Assembly: GCF_012911815.1 (NCBI RefSeq)
Contig: NZ_JAATNW010000003.1
Coordinates: 1 to 64,000, forward strand
Direction of reading: 5' to 3'
DNA length: 64,000 bases
Source: Alteromonas ponticola
GTDB lineage: Bacteria; Pseudomonadota; Gammaproteobacteria; Enterobacterales; Alteromonadaceae
Numbering within the stretch: position 1 is the first letter of the stretch; each line of letters begins with the position of its first letter. The position numbers and the translations under genes are program-made. Shown here piece after piece: positions 28,745 to 37,540 of the stretch. The notes under the pieces are model-generated. The model was not told the origin of the DNA, made no database searches, and saw only the letters and a program-made list of their open reading frames with translations.

Positions 28745-29325
28745 TGAAAGCAAGATGGTGGTTGATCGCGTTTGTTGTAGTGATATCAGGCTGTGCGTCT
28801 CAGTCTATAAATTTAAATTACTATCTGCTGCACTCTCCCCACAGTGACAACAAAGCGGGGCAACAGCCAGGTTATCAACTGTCGCTGCAAAAACTGGTAT
28901 TGCCAGAATACCTCAAGCAACGCAGTCTGGTAATGCAGACCAGCCCCACTACGCTGCATTTTTCACCGCAACACGTGTGGGCCGAACCCGTTCAAAGCGG
29001 CATGATTAAGGCGTTGGAAGATTCACTCTGGCAGCAACATCAGATCCTGTCAGTACCTGCTGGCCTGGCTCAACACAACGACGCACTATCAAGCGCCGAT
29101 GTAGCCATTGTCGTAGATGACTTTTTACCCACTTCTGACGGACAGGCCGTGTTGCGCGGAAAATACTGGATCATGTATGCGGACCAAAGCAAAACCATGC
29201 ATATTTTCAATTTACAACGGCCCTTAGAAGAGGACGGTTTCGACCATGCGGTATTACAAATGCAACAGCTGGTGGCTGAATTGAGTGGGCATATTGCCGG
29301 GCAGCTTGATTTAAGTGACGATTGA
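28744..29325 (+). CDS. pqiC: PqiC-like outer-membrane lipoprotein
   Basis: 193 aa from the ATG at 28744, which overlaps the pqiB TGA. A TTG one codon earlier also opens the frame, but the overlapping ATG is the more natural start. The signal peptide ends in a lipobox VVISGC with the lipid-modified Cys near residue 17. The rest matches the ABC-type transport auxiliary (PqiC/YmbA) fold, which contacts the PqiB channel at the outer membrane. It closes the pqiABC operon. Confidence 0.9.
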   Translation: MKARWWLIAFVVVISGCASQSINLNYYLLHSPHSDNKAGQQPGYQLSLQKLVLPEYLKQRSLVMQTSPTTLHFSPQHVWAEPVQSGMIKALEDSLWQQHQILSVPAGLAQHNDALSSADVAIVVDDFLPTSDGQAVLRGKYWIMYADQSKTMHIFNLQRPLEEDGFDHAVLQMQQLVAELSGHIAGQLDLSDD

Positions 29326-29793
29326 ATCCTCAACAACTTAAAACACATTCATTCTGACTAATATAGCTTTTGCAAGAACACCTTGGAGTGATGTCAACGC
29401 ATGGGTCGTGTGTCCATATTTCCAACCTTTGCAATTTAACTCTATATATCTAACAATTGGTTTAAATTTTTTTGAGAATCTACCTCCATCGATGATTTGC
29501 ATACAACAGAAGGGTAATCTTGATCCTTCACGATATAAAGTTGATCAAACAAACGGTTTAACATGATTTTAAATAACTTTTCCGCAATTTAGGACGAGCA
29601 AAGAAACCTTAAAAACTGAAATTAAAATATAACGCATAATTATCTCTTACCATTTCTGTCGTTAATTAAATTTTCATAAAAAATAAATGTTGACAATGAA
29701 ATAAGTAACCACATATATTTGAAAAAATATACGGATAGCCTCGCAATGCCTGTTCAATAAGGGCTGTTTGCACACACTTAAAAGGGAATTTTT
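29326..29793. promoter_or_regulatory. AT-rich spacer with promoter of the 29.8-31.9 kb cassette
   Basis: 468 bp without a gene; base composition becomes strongly AT-rich from about 29430. A consensus-like promoter lies at 29690-29719: TTGACA (29690-29695), 18 bp, TATATT (29714-29719). About 75 nt of leader follow before the ATG at 29794, with AAAAGGGA as ribosome-binding site. No attachment site, tRNA or transposase is seen at this edge. Confidence 0.6.
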
Positions 29794-30357
29794 ATGAGTT
29801 TTTTAAAGAACTTAGTTTGCTTTTCAACTTTCATTTTTCTGTTACACACCAATATAGCCTTTAAAGAATCCACAAAATCTTTAGCATTATCGATAAATTT
29901 GGCTGAAGCGGCAGGCAAATGTCCGAAAGGGTATGAATGTATTGAAGTGAAAGGAAATAGGACTATACTTTTCGGAATTAATCCTTCAAATCCAGGGATA
30001 AATTGGGATAATCTTACTTCTGAGTTTAATATTGATGCTTTATCAGCGGCTCGGGAACGTGCATATACAGGTCAGTCAGCGCTTTACGCTAAGCTTGGTG
30101 CTTGTATGACAGTAGCACACACAGCAGAAATCAAATGTAAACAAAAAGTTGCAGTCTTGGGCGGCGCTGCTGGCGTTCTGTGTATTGCAAATGGATTCGT
30201 CTTTTCACTTCCTCCTTCTAATCCGCTAATCGGTACATCGATTGGAGGGGCATGTAGTGCAGTTGTTGCTGGAGCAATTGCTTACAACTCACTTACCTGC
30301 GAAATGATTTTAGAAAAAGAGAAATCATTTTGTACTAAGAAGATCTTAGGCTATTGA
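29794..30357 (+). CDS. Secreted Cys-rich protein with glycine-rich hydrophobic hairpin, unknown function
   Basis: 187 aa with a hydrophobic N-terminal signal (about 5-22). After it come eight cysteines (43, 49, 104, 115, 130, 154, 169, 180), an even number that suits disulfide pairing outside the cytoplasm. Residues 119-165 form two glycine/alanine-rich hydrophobic stretches separated by a Pro-rich turn (LPPSNP), flanked by Cys-bearing helices. The layout recalls membrane-active peptides such as halocin C8-like bacteriocins, but no homology can be claimed by eye. Codon use is much more AT-rich than in pqiC or ctaG. It is first of three same-strand genes. Confidence 0.7.
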   Translation: MSFLKNLVCFSTFIFLLHTNIAFKESTKSLALSINLAEAAGKCPKGYECIEVKGNRTILFGINPSNPGINWDNLTSEFNIDALSAARERAYTGQSALYAKLGACMTVAHTAEIKCKQKVAVLGGAAGVLCIANGFVFSLPPSNPLIGTSIGGACSAVVAGAIAYNSLTCEMILEKEKSFCTKKILGY

Positions 30358-30367
30358 GATAAAACCA

Positions 30368-31477
30368 GTGTTAAGGTCAATTGCAACATTTCTACTAATC
30401 ATAGTCGCACTTTATTACCATTTTGGAAATGAAGGTTGGAAATCAGAAATTAGCGTTAAGTACGATGCATCTAGTTCTGCTCATTCTGATTTAAAGGATC
30501 ATATTAGTTCTTCCGAAGATATTGCGATAGTTAAAGAAGAGGTGTGTTTAGATTTTAAAAATATACTTAAAAATAGCAACTTTAATTTAAATGAAGAACT
30601 AAATAAATTGGACGAACATTTCTTTGAACTAGGCTTGGATGATTATGAAGTCAATAAAATTGTTAACCAATCCGGGTTTTCACTTTTTGAATATAACGAA
30701 GAAACTAAGATATTTGATACAAATTTTACGACGTTAACTGCGCTGGATGATGACATCAAGTATGATCCTGAAATTGAAAACGAAATAATTCAACTTGTTA
30801 CTGAAGGAAGTTTTGAAAAAATTATTGAATTTATTCAAGCTAACAAATTGAGCAACAATTATTTCATTGATGGCGGCAGTATATTTTCGATATTAATAGG
30901 CAACTTTTATCCATTGACAGGTGAACAATTAAATTTGCTAATTGAAGTAGGTATAACACCATCCTTCAATGATCTAGTGAAAATGGTCAAGTCTGAAAAT
31001 GCTTTTGAAGTCTTACGACTTTTCATCTACTCCTCCGATATTGAAAAAAAAATAGGAAGAATGTGGTATGAGAATGAAAAATATTACAATTTGACATTAT
31101 TAAGCGCGGAAAAATTAAATGACAAAGCGTTTTCTCTATTTTTAGATCTTGGTGTTGAAGCTGAGCCATTTAATAAAAACTTAAATGCATTTGATTACCT
31201 AAGTAATCCAAAGAATGAATTAGAAGCAGTTAAATTTAAAAATATCGTAGACAACCTGATTGAGGCAAACGTCTTTCCTTACAACTTTCACTCTTTCGAA
31301 AGATTAAGAAGTCAATTAGAAGTAAAATTTATTTCAGTGATAGAATCAAAAATTTCGTACGAAAAATCTCTATTCCCTAAACATTTAAATGAGCCTCTAA
31401 AAAAAATGAAAAGTGCTATAAAACAAAAAAATCATGAAATTACTTGTACAACATCGGCCCCTACGGTAACAAAATGA
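30368..31477 (+). CDS. Membrane-anchored repeat-like protein, unknown function
   Basis: 369 aa, GTG start 10 bp after the preceding stop. Residues 3-18 are a hydrophobic N-terminal anchor or uncleaved signal, so the acidic, Asn/Lys-rich remainder probably faces the periplasm. Helical units such as LLIEVGITPSFNDLVKMV and LFLDLGVEAEPF resemble degenerate ankyrin-like repeats (about 130-320). I do not recognise the family. The last codons overlap the following gene's start. The position after a secreted hydrophobic protein would suit an immunity or partner role, which is only inference. Confidence 0.65.
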   Translation: MLRSIATFLLIIVALYYHFGNEGWKSEISVKYDASSSAHSDLKDHISSSEDIAIVKEEVCLDFKNILKNSNFNLNEELNKLDEHFFELGLDDYEVNKIVNQSGFSLFEYNEETKIFDTNFTTLTALDDDIKYDPEIENEIIQLVTEGSFEKIIEFIQANKLSNNYFIDGGSIFSILIGNFYPLTGEQLNLLIEVGITPSFNDLVKMVKSENAFEVLRLFIYSSDIEKKIGRMWYENEKYYNLTLLSAEKLNDKAFSLFLDLGVEAEPFNKNLNAFDYLSNPKNELEAVKFKNIVDNLIEANVFPYNFHSFERLRSQLEVKFISVIESKISYEKSLFPKHLNEPLKKMKSAIKQKNHEITCTTSAPTVTK

Positions 31478-31884
31478 AATATAGCAAAATCTTTAAAAAA
31501 CATAGTAATAAATTAACTTCCAAGCAAAAACGAGAGTTGATTTTAATTTCAATTAGTGATTCCGGAGTACTTAGTAATTTCAAAACAAAAGTTTTCATCA
31601 CACTTCTTTTTCTAGCGCTTGCACTTACATCTGTTTCTCTATTTAATTTTGATATAAACTCATTAACCTTAATAGTGATCATATTATTACAAACTGCATT
31701 AAGCGGGCTGATTTTTTTCAAATACATAGAGTCGAATTCTTCTTCGACGCTCAAAAAAATACTAGAACATAAGGAGTTTAATTTAAACGAAATTGAAAGT
31801 GATGTATCAAATCAATTATTTCCCATTTTATTAATAATATCTTTTTCTTTTTTAGTTTATATGTACGTTATGTTTTCAATTTAA
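31474..31884 (+). CDS. Small membrane protein, unknown function
   Basis: 136 aa from the ATG at 31474, which overlaps the TGA of the previous gene (ATGA); an upstream in-frame ATG at 31444 is less likely. After a basic N-terminus come hydrophobic segments at about 36-54, 60-80 and 116-134. No family is recognised. The overlap and shared AT-rich composition tie it to the two preceding genes as one operon. Confidence 0.65.
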   Translation: MKYSKIFKKHSNKLTSKQKRELILISISDSGVLSNFKTKVFITLLFLALALTSVSLFNFDINSLTLIVIILLQTALSGLIFFKYIESNSSSTLKKILEHKEFNLNEIESDVSNQLFPILLIISFSFLVYMYVMFSI

Positions 31885-32008
31885 CTACTTAAAATTCGCG
31901 GACAAGTAAGTGTCACTTATATGATTTAATTCCACAAATCGTTAACCTCCCTTTTTATTATAGAAAGTAAATAGCGTATCTTGTTTCCATCTTTAGCAAC
32001 ATGCCAAA

Positions 32009-32815
32009 CTAATTATCTAAAAACGCGCGGTCGAATCTTTTGTACCATCTGTTCGCGGCCCAGATAGCGGCGCTGATATACGGCAATCCGCCCAGCACCC
32101 ACATAATAAGTCCGGCCAGTTGCTGATCGGCAAGCCCCCTCGCCTCACCATAAAATGGCGCGTTGGCGAATGTTAATAATGCCCCCAAAAACCCCGTGTG
32201 CATGAGGGTAAACAGTAAGGCCAGTAATGCATAATGGGCCTTACCTGAAAATGCATGCAAACAAGCCCACCAGAACCACACCGCAGTGATAAGAAAACAG
32301 GCGTGTTCAATGATATGTACCCACGGATTTTCCACCGCGAGCATATAAAAAGTTGGAATGTGCCAGAACCAGAGCACCACGCCATGAATATACGCGCACA
32401 GCATGGGATACTGGGTTAACTTAAAGGCCAGCTCCCATGCTTTCTTACCATACCTGCCCCACGCTTTATAATATTGCGGTAAGGGCCGGGCTAAAGCGAA
32501 AGCAGGCGCAATGATAACCATCATAAACATGTGCTGCGTCATATGTGCGGCGGCGCTTTGCTCTGCCCACTTATCAAGCGGGCCTAAAATGGTAAACAGA
32601 GTAATTATTACCGTGATATGAAACAGCCATCTTCGCCAAGGCACTGGCGTTGCCCGACGACACCCCACTTCATAAAGAAACCATAACAGGACAACAACAG
32701 CCGCGGTGATGCCTGCAGCAATGCCTTCCTCTCCGGAACTGGAGAAAGGGCTGTGGGCAAGCGCCCGGCCTGACCATACAACTAGACAAAAAAGTAGTAA
32801 AAGCGCTAGAGACAT
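32009..32815 (-). CDS. ctaG: Cytochrome c oxidase assembly protein, CtaG (caa3 type)
   Basis: 268 aa polytopic membrane protein of the caa3_CtaG family, needed for assembly of some haem-copper oxidases. It has about seven transmembrane helices and the conserved His-rich segments AHMTQHMFMMVIIAPAFALA (about 90-109), YIHGVVLWFWHIPTFY (about 142-157) and WVHIIEHACFL. It is the last gene of the oxidase set on this strand and overlaps the upstream small membrane gene by 10 bp. Confidence 0.88.
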   Translation of the reverse strand: MSLALLLLFCLVVWSGRALAHSPFSSSGEEGIAAGITAAVVVLLWFLYEVGCRRATPVPWRRWLFHITVIITLFTILGPLDKWAEQSAAAHMTQHMFMMVIIAPAFALARPLPQYYKAWGRYGKKAWELAFKLTQYPMLCAYIHGVVLWFWHIPTFYMLAVENPWVHIIEHACFLITAVWFWWACLHAFSGKAHYALLALLFTLMHTGFLGALLTFANAPFYGEARGLADQQLAGLIMWVLGGLPYISAAIWAANRWYKRFDRAFLDN

Positions 32816-33147
32816 GGCGTCACCATCACCAGAGCCAGCCCGACCATTAAAGTTCCGAATGCCGAAAATGCATACACCGCAGTCGCTATTTGCAGGGCAA
32901 ATTTGGTTTGCGGGGGGGCCTCTTTGAGCAATTTTCTTTTGTCCACAGCGTAAAGACAGAGAAGAACAAAAACCACCATGGTGATGACGAAGAAACTGAG
33001 GTTAAGCCAATTGAAAATGCCCTGTTCGGGCGCGGGTGGCTCAATTTTGCACGCCACTGCAAGCCCACCATAAGCAGCGACAAACCAGATAGCCCAGATA
33101 ATCCAGCCAGCTACATAATGTATTGGATGCAAACGCCCAGGATTCAT
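32806..33147 (-). CDS. Hypothetical membrane protein of the oxidase cluster
   Basis: 113 aa with three hydrophobic segments (about 12-32, 46-66 and 82-110). No Cys pair, haem-binding or copper-binding motif is visible. It lies 6 bp after the oxidase I-III gene and overlaps ctaG, so it is part of the operon. It could be a small structural subunit or assembly aid; neither can be proved from sequence. Confidence 0.7.
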   Translation of the reverse strand: MNPGRLHPIHYVAGWIIWAIWFVAAYGGLAVACKIEPPAPEQGIFNWLNLSFFVITMVVFVLLCLYAVDKRKLLKEAPPQTKFALQIATAVYAFSAFGTLMVGLALVMVTPCL

Positions 33148-33153
33148 ATTAAC

Positions 33154-35652
33154 TCACCACACCAGCGGCATAATTAGAAAACATGCGAAGCTGACCCAGA
33201 AAATTCCGAGGGTGAACAGCCAGAATGGATGCAGTACAGCGGGTTCGTAAGGCAAGGCCTGACTGATATAACCTTTTTTAGCGCGGAATATTTGTAAGCC
33301 AGAGGCGACGACTGCGATGCTGCTGTGAAATAACAAAAACATCAGCATGACAAATAAAGCGGCATCATGGGCGTTGTCGGTGACAGCTAACTTACTGGTT
33401 ATAGTCACATAGATGAGTGTAGCCAGATGCAATGCGCCAAAAACAAACACTCCGGCAAACTGAGCGGGTAATTTTGATGCTGCGCCCGAGCGTAACATTT
33501 TTATCACCCTGTGATACAACAGCACCGCGACAGTCAGCGTGACGCCACTTATCGTCATTGCAGTGATTGAAACAGCAGAAACATCGGGTACTTTTCCGCC
33601 CGGCGCGACGGTCCACAAATACAGCCAGCCGAATAACAAAGATAAATACAGCGAGCCATCACTGAGCAGGGTCACAACCATGCCCCACAGACCCGGACCA
33701 TTCATGGTGCGCGAGTGCAGTTTGGGCTCGTCGCGTTGTTCTTCATCTGCCGTTAGCGGGGCCATTTCTTTATGCGCGCCATTCACCCACGCCCAGCGAA
33801 AAACGCAAATCGCTGCAATCACGGTGATAGCCAACGCAACAAGGTAGGCGCGCGACAATAAACTGATGCACAGTGCGGCCAGAAACAGTGCAGTCACCAA
33901 CGGCAGCCAGGAATGGGTGGGAATATGAATTACTTCAATCAGCTTTCCGGTCACTGCATCGGTGCCATAGAGTTCACGTCGACCATGACCTATTCGCTTG
34001 AGGCCGTGGGCACCATCACTGATAGTCGAGCGCAAATCGGGCTTGTCCCATAACGGATGCCGCGTTTTCACCGTGGGCAAGCTCAAAAAGTTGTACGATG
34101 TGGGAGGCGTACCTGTCGCCCATTCCAGGGTGTCGGCTTGCCAGGGGTTAAATCTTGCCTTTTGTCCGTAACGAAAATGCAGAATAACGTCCAGCATCAA
34201 CATGCCAAAGCCACTGGCCATAATAAAACTACCGAAAGTAGACAGCATGTTCAGCCAGTCCCATCCCAGGCCAGCTTCATAGGTGACCACACGGCGAGGC
34301 ATGCCGAGCAGTCCGGTTAAATGCATCATCAGAAACGTGGCGTTAAAACCAATGAAGATAAGCCAGAACGCCCATTTACCCATGTGCATAGTGGGCATGC
34401 GACCGGACAAATGAGGTAACCAGTAGTACAGCCCGCCAATCAAAGGAAACAACATTCCGCCAATTAGCACGTAGTGAAAATGGGCCACCACGAAGTGGGT
34501 GTCATGCACTTGCCAGTCAAACGGCACCAGCGCCAACATCACACCGGTTAACCCGCCGCAAACAAAAATAAACAGAAACCCAAACATCCACAGCATCGGC
34601 AACTCAAAACGTACACGCCCTGTCCATAAAGTAGCAATCCATGCAAAAACCTGAATTGCAGTAGGGATGGCCACCAGCATACTGGCAATCGAAAAAAACG
34701 CCTGCGCCAGTTGCGGGATGCCTACCGTGAACATGTGATGAACCCACAGCCCGAAGCTGACGAACCCCATGGTAATAATGGCCAGAACAATCCATCGGTA
34801 ACCAACCAGCGGGCGTCCTGCAAAAACCGGAATAATGGTTGAAACAATGCCTGCAGCAGGCAAGAAAATAATGTACACCTCAGGGTGACCAAACAACCAG
34901 AACAGATGTTGCCAGAGAATGGGGTCGCCACCTGCTGCAGGGTCAAAAAATGGCATACCCGCAGCACGCTCCAGCTCCAATAAAATACTAGCCAGAATAA
35001 GTGGGGGAAAACCAAACACAATCATGAGTGCCATAGCCAGAATGTACCAACAAAATATCGGCATTTTACTGAGCGACATTCCGGGTGCTCTGGTGCGCAG
35101 GATTGAAACAGTCAGTTCAACACCCGCAGAAACCGCCGAGATTTCGACGAAAGTAATGCCCAGTAACCAGAAGTCAGAACCGGGTCCAGCAGAAAACTCT
35201 GCGCTGGATAACGGGGTATACATAAACCAACCGGAATCGGGTGCAATTCCCAAAAACAGACTGGTCATGATAATAATGCCGCCAAACAAATAGCAGTAAT
35301 AACCTAATGCGCTTAAACGTGGAAATACCAGATCCCGGGTGCCAATCATTTTTGGGATCAGATACATGGCGGCCCCTTCCAAAATAGGAATGGCGAAAAG
35401 AAACATCATCACCGTGCCATGCATGGTGAAAAGCTGAGCATACAACGCTGGCGAGATAAGTTCCTGTTCCGGTAACGCCAGTTGCGAGCGGATCAGCATC
35501 GCTAATACGCCACCAATGATGAAAAAAACCGTACCGGTCAGCATAAAACGGCGGCTGATTGAGGTATGGTTCACTGCGGCCAATTGTCCCCACCCGGGCA
35601 GGTTATCCCATACTTTGGCAAATTGTGCGTGTAATGACAGGTCGTTATTCAC
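33154..35652 (-). CDS. Cytochrome c oxidase subunit I fused to subunit III
   Basis: 832 aa from a GTG at 35652 that overlaps the subunit II stop by 8 bp; the frame is open further upstream. Residues to about 545 are the haem-copper subunit I, with the WLFGHPEVYIIFLP motif (Cu-B His and the cross-linked Tyr), VHHMFTVG and HFHYVLIGG (haem ligands). Residues from about 620 form a subunit III-like helical bundle of about six to seven segments. The fusion resembles the CaaB subunit of Thermus caa3 oxidase. The enzyme reduces oxygen at the inner membrane and pumps protons. Confidence 0.92.
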   Translation of the reverse strand: MNNDLSLHAQFAKVWDNLPGWGQLAAVNHTSISRRFMLTGTVFFIIGGVLAMLIRSQLALPEQELISPALYAQLFTMHGTVMMFLFAIPILEGAAMYLIPKMIGTRDLVFPRLSALGYYCYLFGGIIIMTSLFLGIAPDSGWFMYTPLSSAEFSAGPGSDFWLLGITFVEISAVSAGVELTVSILRTRAPGMSLSKMPIFCWYILAMALMIVFGFPPLILASILLELERAAGMPFFDPAAGGDPILWQHLFWLFGHPEVYIIFLPAAGIVSTIIPVFAGRPLVGYRWIVLAIITMGFVSFGLWVHHMFTVGIPQLAQAFFSIASMLVAIPTAIQVFAWIATLWTGRVRFELPMLWMFGFLFIFVCGGLTGVMLALVPFDWQVHDTHFVVAHFHYVLIGGMLFPLIGGLYYWLPHLSGRMPTMHMGKWAFWLIFIGFNATFLMMHLTGLLGMPRRVVTYEAGLGWDWLNMLSTFGSFIMASGFGMLMLDVILHFRYGQKARFNPWQADTLEWATGTPPTSYNFLSLPTVKTRHPLWDKPDLRSTISDGAHGLKRIGHGRRELYGTDAVTGKLIEVIHIPTHSWLPLVTALFLAALCISLLSRAYLVALAITVIAAICVFRWAWVNGAHKEMAPLTADEEQRDEPKLHSRTMNGPGLWGMVVTLLSDGSLYLSLLFGWLYLWTVAPGGKVPDVSAVSITAMTISGVTLTVAVLLYHRVIKMLRSGAASKLPAQFAGVFVFGALHLATLIYVTITSKLAVTDNAHDAALFVMLMFLLFHSSIAVVASGLQIFRAKKGYISQALPYEPAVLHPFWLFTLGIFWVSFACFLIMPLVW

Positions 35653-36355
35653 TGCTGGCCTGCTCCTTCTGCTGCTGTGATACCCATAGCGAAAACTCCC
35701 GCTCCGCAAGTACCGATACCTCAAATTTCATTTTTGTGTGTGCCAGTCCGCAATATTCCGCACACTGCCCGCCGTATGTGCCGGGTTTGTCACCCAATAA
35801 TCTTAGAACATTGGTTCTGCCTGGAATGGCATCCATTTTCCCGCCCAGCCTGGGTACCCAGAAACTATGAATAACATCTTCACTACTCACGTGGATATCA
35901 ATCGGCACGCCAGCCGGTATGACAATTTTGTCCTGTAACTGAATATTCTGTGCCGGGTAGTGCACTTCCCACAACCACTGTTTTGCATGCACCTCGACCT
36001 TTATCGCCTGTTCACTTGGCCAGGGCAACATACTATGTCCTATGGGGATGCCAAAACCCAGTAACACAGTGATACACGCCACCGGCAAGGCAATTCCCCC
36101 GAGCACCACCAACCGATTCGTCACCCCTTTGACTTCATCCTCGCTGTACTTTTTGTGGGGTTTTCGCATGGCGTACCACCAGATGGCGCACACCCCAAAT
36201 AACACGAGGGAGCCAACAATTAACATCCCCCACCAAAGCCACATTACCGCTTGTGCATGCGGCCCGGCTGGATCCAAAATGGAGTAACGGCCGTTACAAC
36301 CTGATAGCGACAACGTGATCGCCAGGATAATTACTTTTACTGCCCGATCACCCAC
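35645..36355 (-). CDS. Cytochrome c oxidase subunit II
   Basis: 236 aa. A lipoprotein-like signal (LSLSGC near residues 15-20) and two transmembrane helices (about 38-60 and 87-108) precede the cupredoxin domain. Its CuA site is CAEYCGLAHTKM, with HSFWVPRLGGKMD upstream. There is no C-terminal haem c domain, so an external cytochrome c (not encoded here) must donate electrons. It is first gene of the four-gene set on this strand. Confidence 0.93.
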   Translation of the reverse strand: MGDRAVKVIILAITLSLSGCNGRYSILDPAGPHAQAVMWLWWGMLIVGSLVLFGVCAIWWYAMRKPHKKYSEDEVKGVTNRLVVLGGIALPVACITVLLGFGIPIGHSMLPWPSEQAIKVEVHAKQWLWEVHYPAQNIQLQDKIVIPAGVPIDIHVSSEDVIHSFWVPRLGGKMDAIPGRTNVLRLLGDKPGTYGGQCAEYCGLAHTKMKFEVSVLAEREFSLWVSQQQKEQASSE

Positions 36356-36389
36356 ACCAATTACCCCTTACTTGAGGAAAAGTTTGTTT

Positions 36390-36875
36390 ATGTTGCGCGA
36401 GGAAAAAATTGACAGCCGCTCGCTGATAAAAGGTCATCCATTGCATCCGGCATTGATTCATTTCCCTGTCGCCCTGCTGTTGCTGTTGGTCGTGACTGAC
36501 ATTTGCTACATCTTCACCTATGATCCTTTCTGGGGAAAAGCCGGCTTTTACCTGTCGACCACCGGCTTGTTGTTCGGAGTACTCGGTAGCATTCCTGGCG
36601 CAATTGATGTGTTTTCGGTTAAGCGAATCCGCAGAATTGTGTCGGCCTGGGCCCACGGATTGTTGGCTATAATGTCGTTGTCGCTGGCAACGCTCAATGT
36701 AATGTTGCGACTGGGTGATGATCCAGCACACCAGATTATGCCCTGGGGCTTGTATGTAAGCTTGCTCACCGCTGTAATGATCAACATTACCGGCTCGCTG
36801 GGGGCACAACTGGTTTATGAATATGGTATCGGTGTCGATGTGGTGCAAAAAGATGACCATTTAGTTGACCCCTAA
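36390..36875 (+). CDS. DUF2231 family membrane protein
   Basis: 161 aa from the ATG at 36390, which has AGGAAAAG at a good distance; the open frame extends further upstream into the coxB start region. The family motif GHPLHPALIHFPVALLLL (about 15-32) opens a protein of four transmembrane helices. DUF2231 proteins are of unknown function and often sit near oxidase or redox genes, as here. It is divergent from subunit II and convergent with the CopD-like gene, overlapping its end by 4 bp. Confidence 0.85.
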   Translation: MLREEKIDSRSLIKGHPLHPALIHFPVALLLLLVVTDICYIFTYDPFWGKAGFYLSTTGLLFGVLGSIPGAIDVFSVKRIRRIVSAWAHGLLAIMSLSLATLNVMLRLGDDPAHQIMPWGLYVSLLTAVMINITGSLGAQLVYEYGIGVDVVQKDDHLVDP

Positions 36876-37318
36876 AGTGTCCATGGCAGCATCTCCGGTT
36901 CAGCAGGTTTCATCAAAACAACACATAAGATGGCCACAATACACACCGACAATGCGGTAAATAAAATCCAGCTATAGAGCACCAGGTTCTTGGTGTTCTC
37001 CCTTTCGAACCGTGTTATCAGCAGGGCAAGGCAAGCGTGAAAGACCACCATCAGACTCACCAGTGTCAGTTTCACCAATAACCAGAAAATAAGGATATCA
37101 GCCACCACAAACGTCAATGTACCGGCTATGATAGAAACTACTGCAAAGGGTGATGCAATATGGGTAAACACCAGTCGCGCAACTGACCCCATCCCCGTTG
37201 GATGCTGCATAAATTCTTTTTGCTTTTGCGTCTCCATCGCTATCAATGCTGGGATGTACAGCACTGAAGCTGTCCAGACAAAAAGCGTAATGATATGCAC
37301 AGAAAGAAACCACAGCAC
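36872..37318 (-). CDS. CopD/HemJ-like four-helix membrane protein
   Basis: 148 aa with four hydrophobic segments. The opening LSVHIITLFVWTASVLYIPAL and the later KLTLVSLMVVFHACLALL recall the HemJ/CopD superfamily, where such histidines bind haem or copper. Whether it is a protoporphyrinogen oxidase, a copper protein or something else cannot be decided. Its position beside the oxidase genes suits a role in haem or copper supply. Confidence 0.65.
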   Translation of the reverse strand: MLWFLSVHIITLFVWTASVLYIPALIAMETQKQKEFMQHPTGMGSVARLVFTHIASPFAVVSIIAGTLTFVVADILIFWLLVKLTLVSLMVVFHACLALLITRFERENTKNLVLYSWILFTALSVCIVAILCVVLMKPAEPEMLPWTL

Positions 37319-37540
37319 CGTTTTGATTCCAAAAGCGATTGATATATAAAAGAATAGTTTATACTGAGCGGATCCATCAGATGATCAGCTTCACGTTCAG
37401 ATTATTCTCAAAATAAATATCGTGTCCTGCGTCATTAATTTATTAACAGCACACTAACAGTTCGTTACAATTATGCGGTCAAATTAAGCGTTTTTCGCGG
37501 TACTATGTGAATTAAATGCACCAACAAGAAGTGGTTAAAC

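Noticed and set aside
29326..32008. Prophage or insertion sequence as carrier of the AT-rich cassette
   Set aside because: No integrase, transposase, terminal inverted repeat or flanking direct repeat could be seen, so the mode of acquisition is left open.
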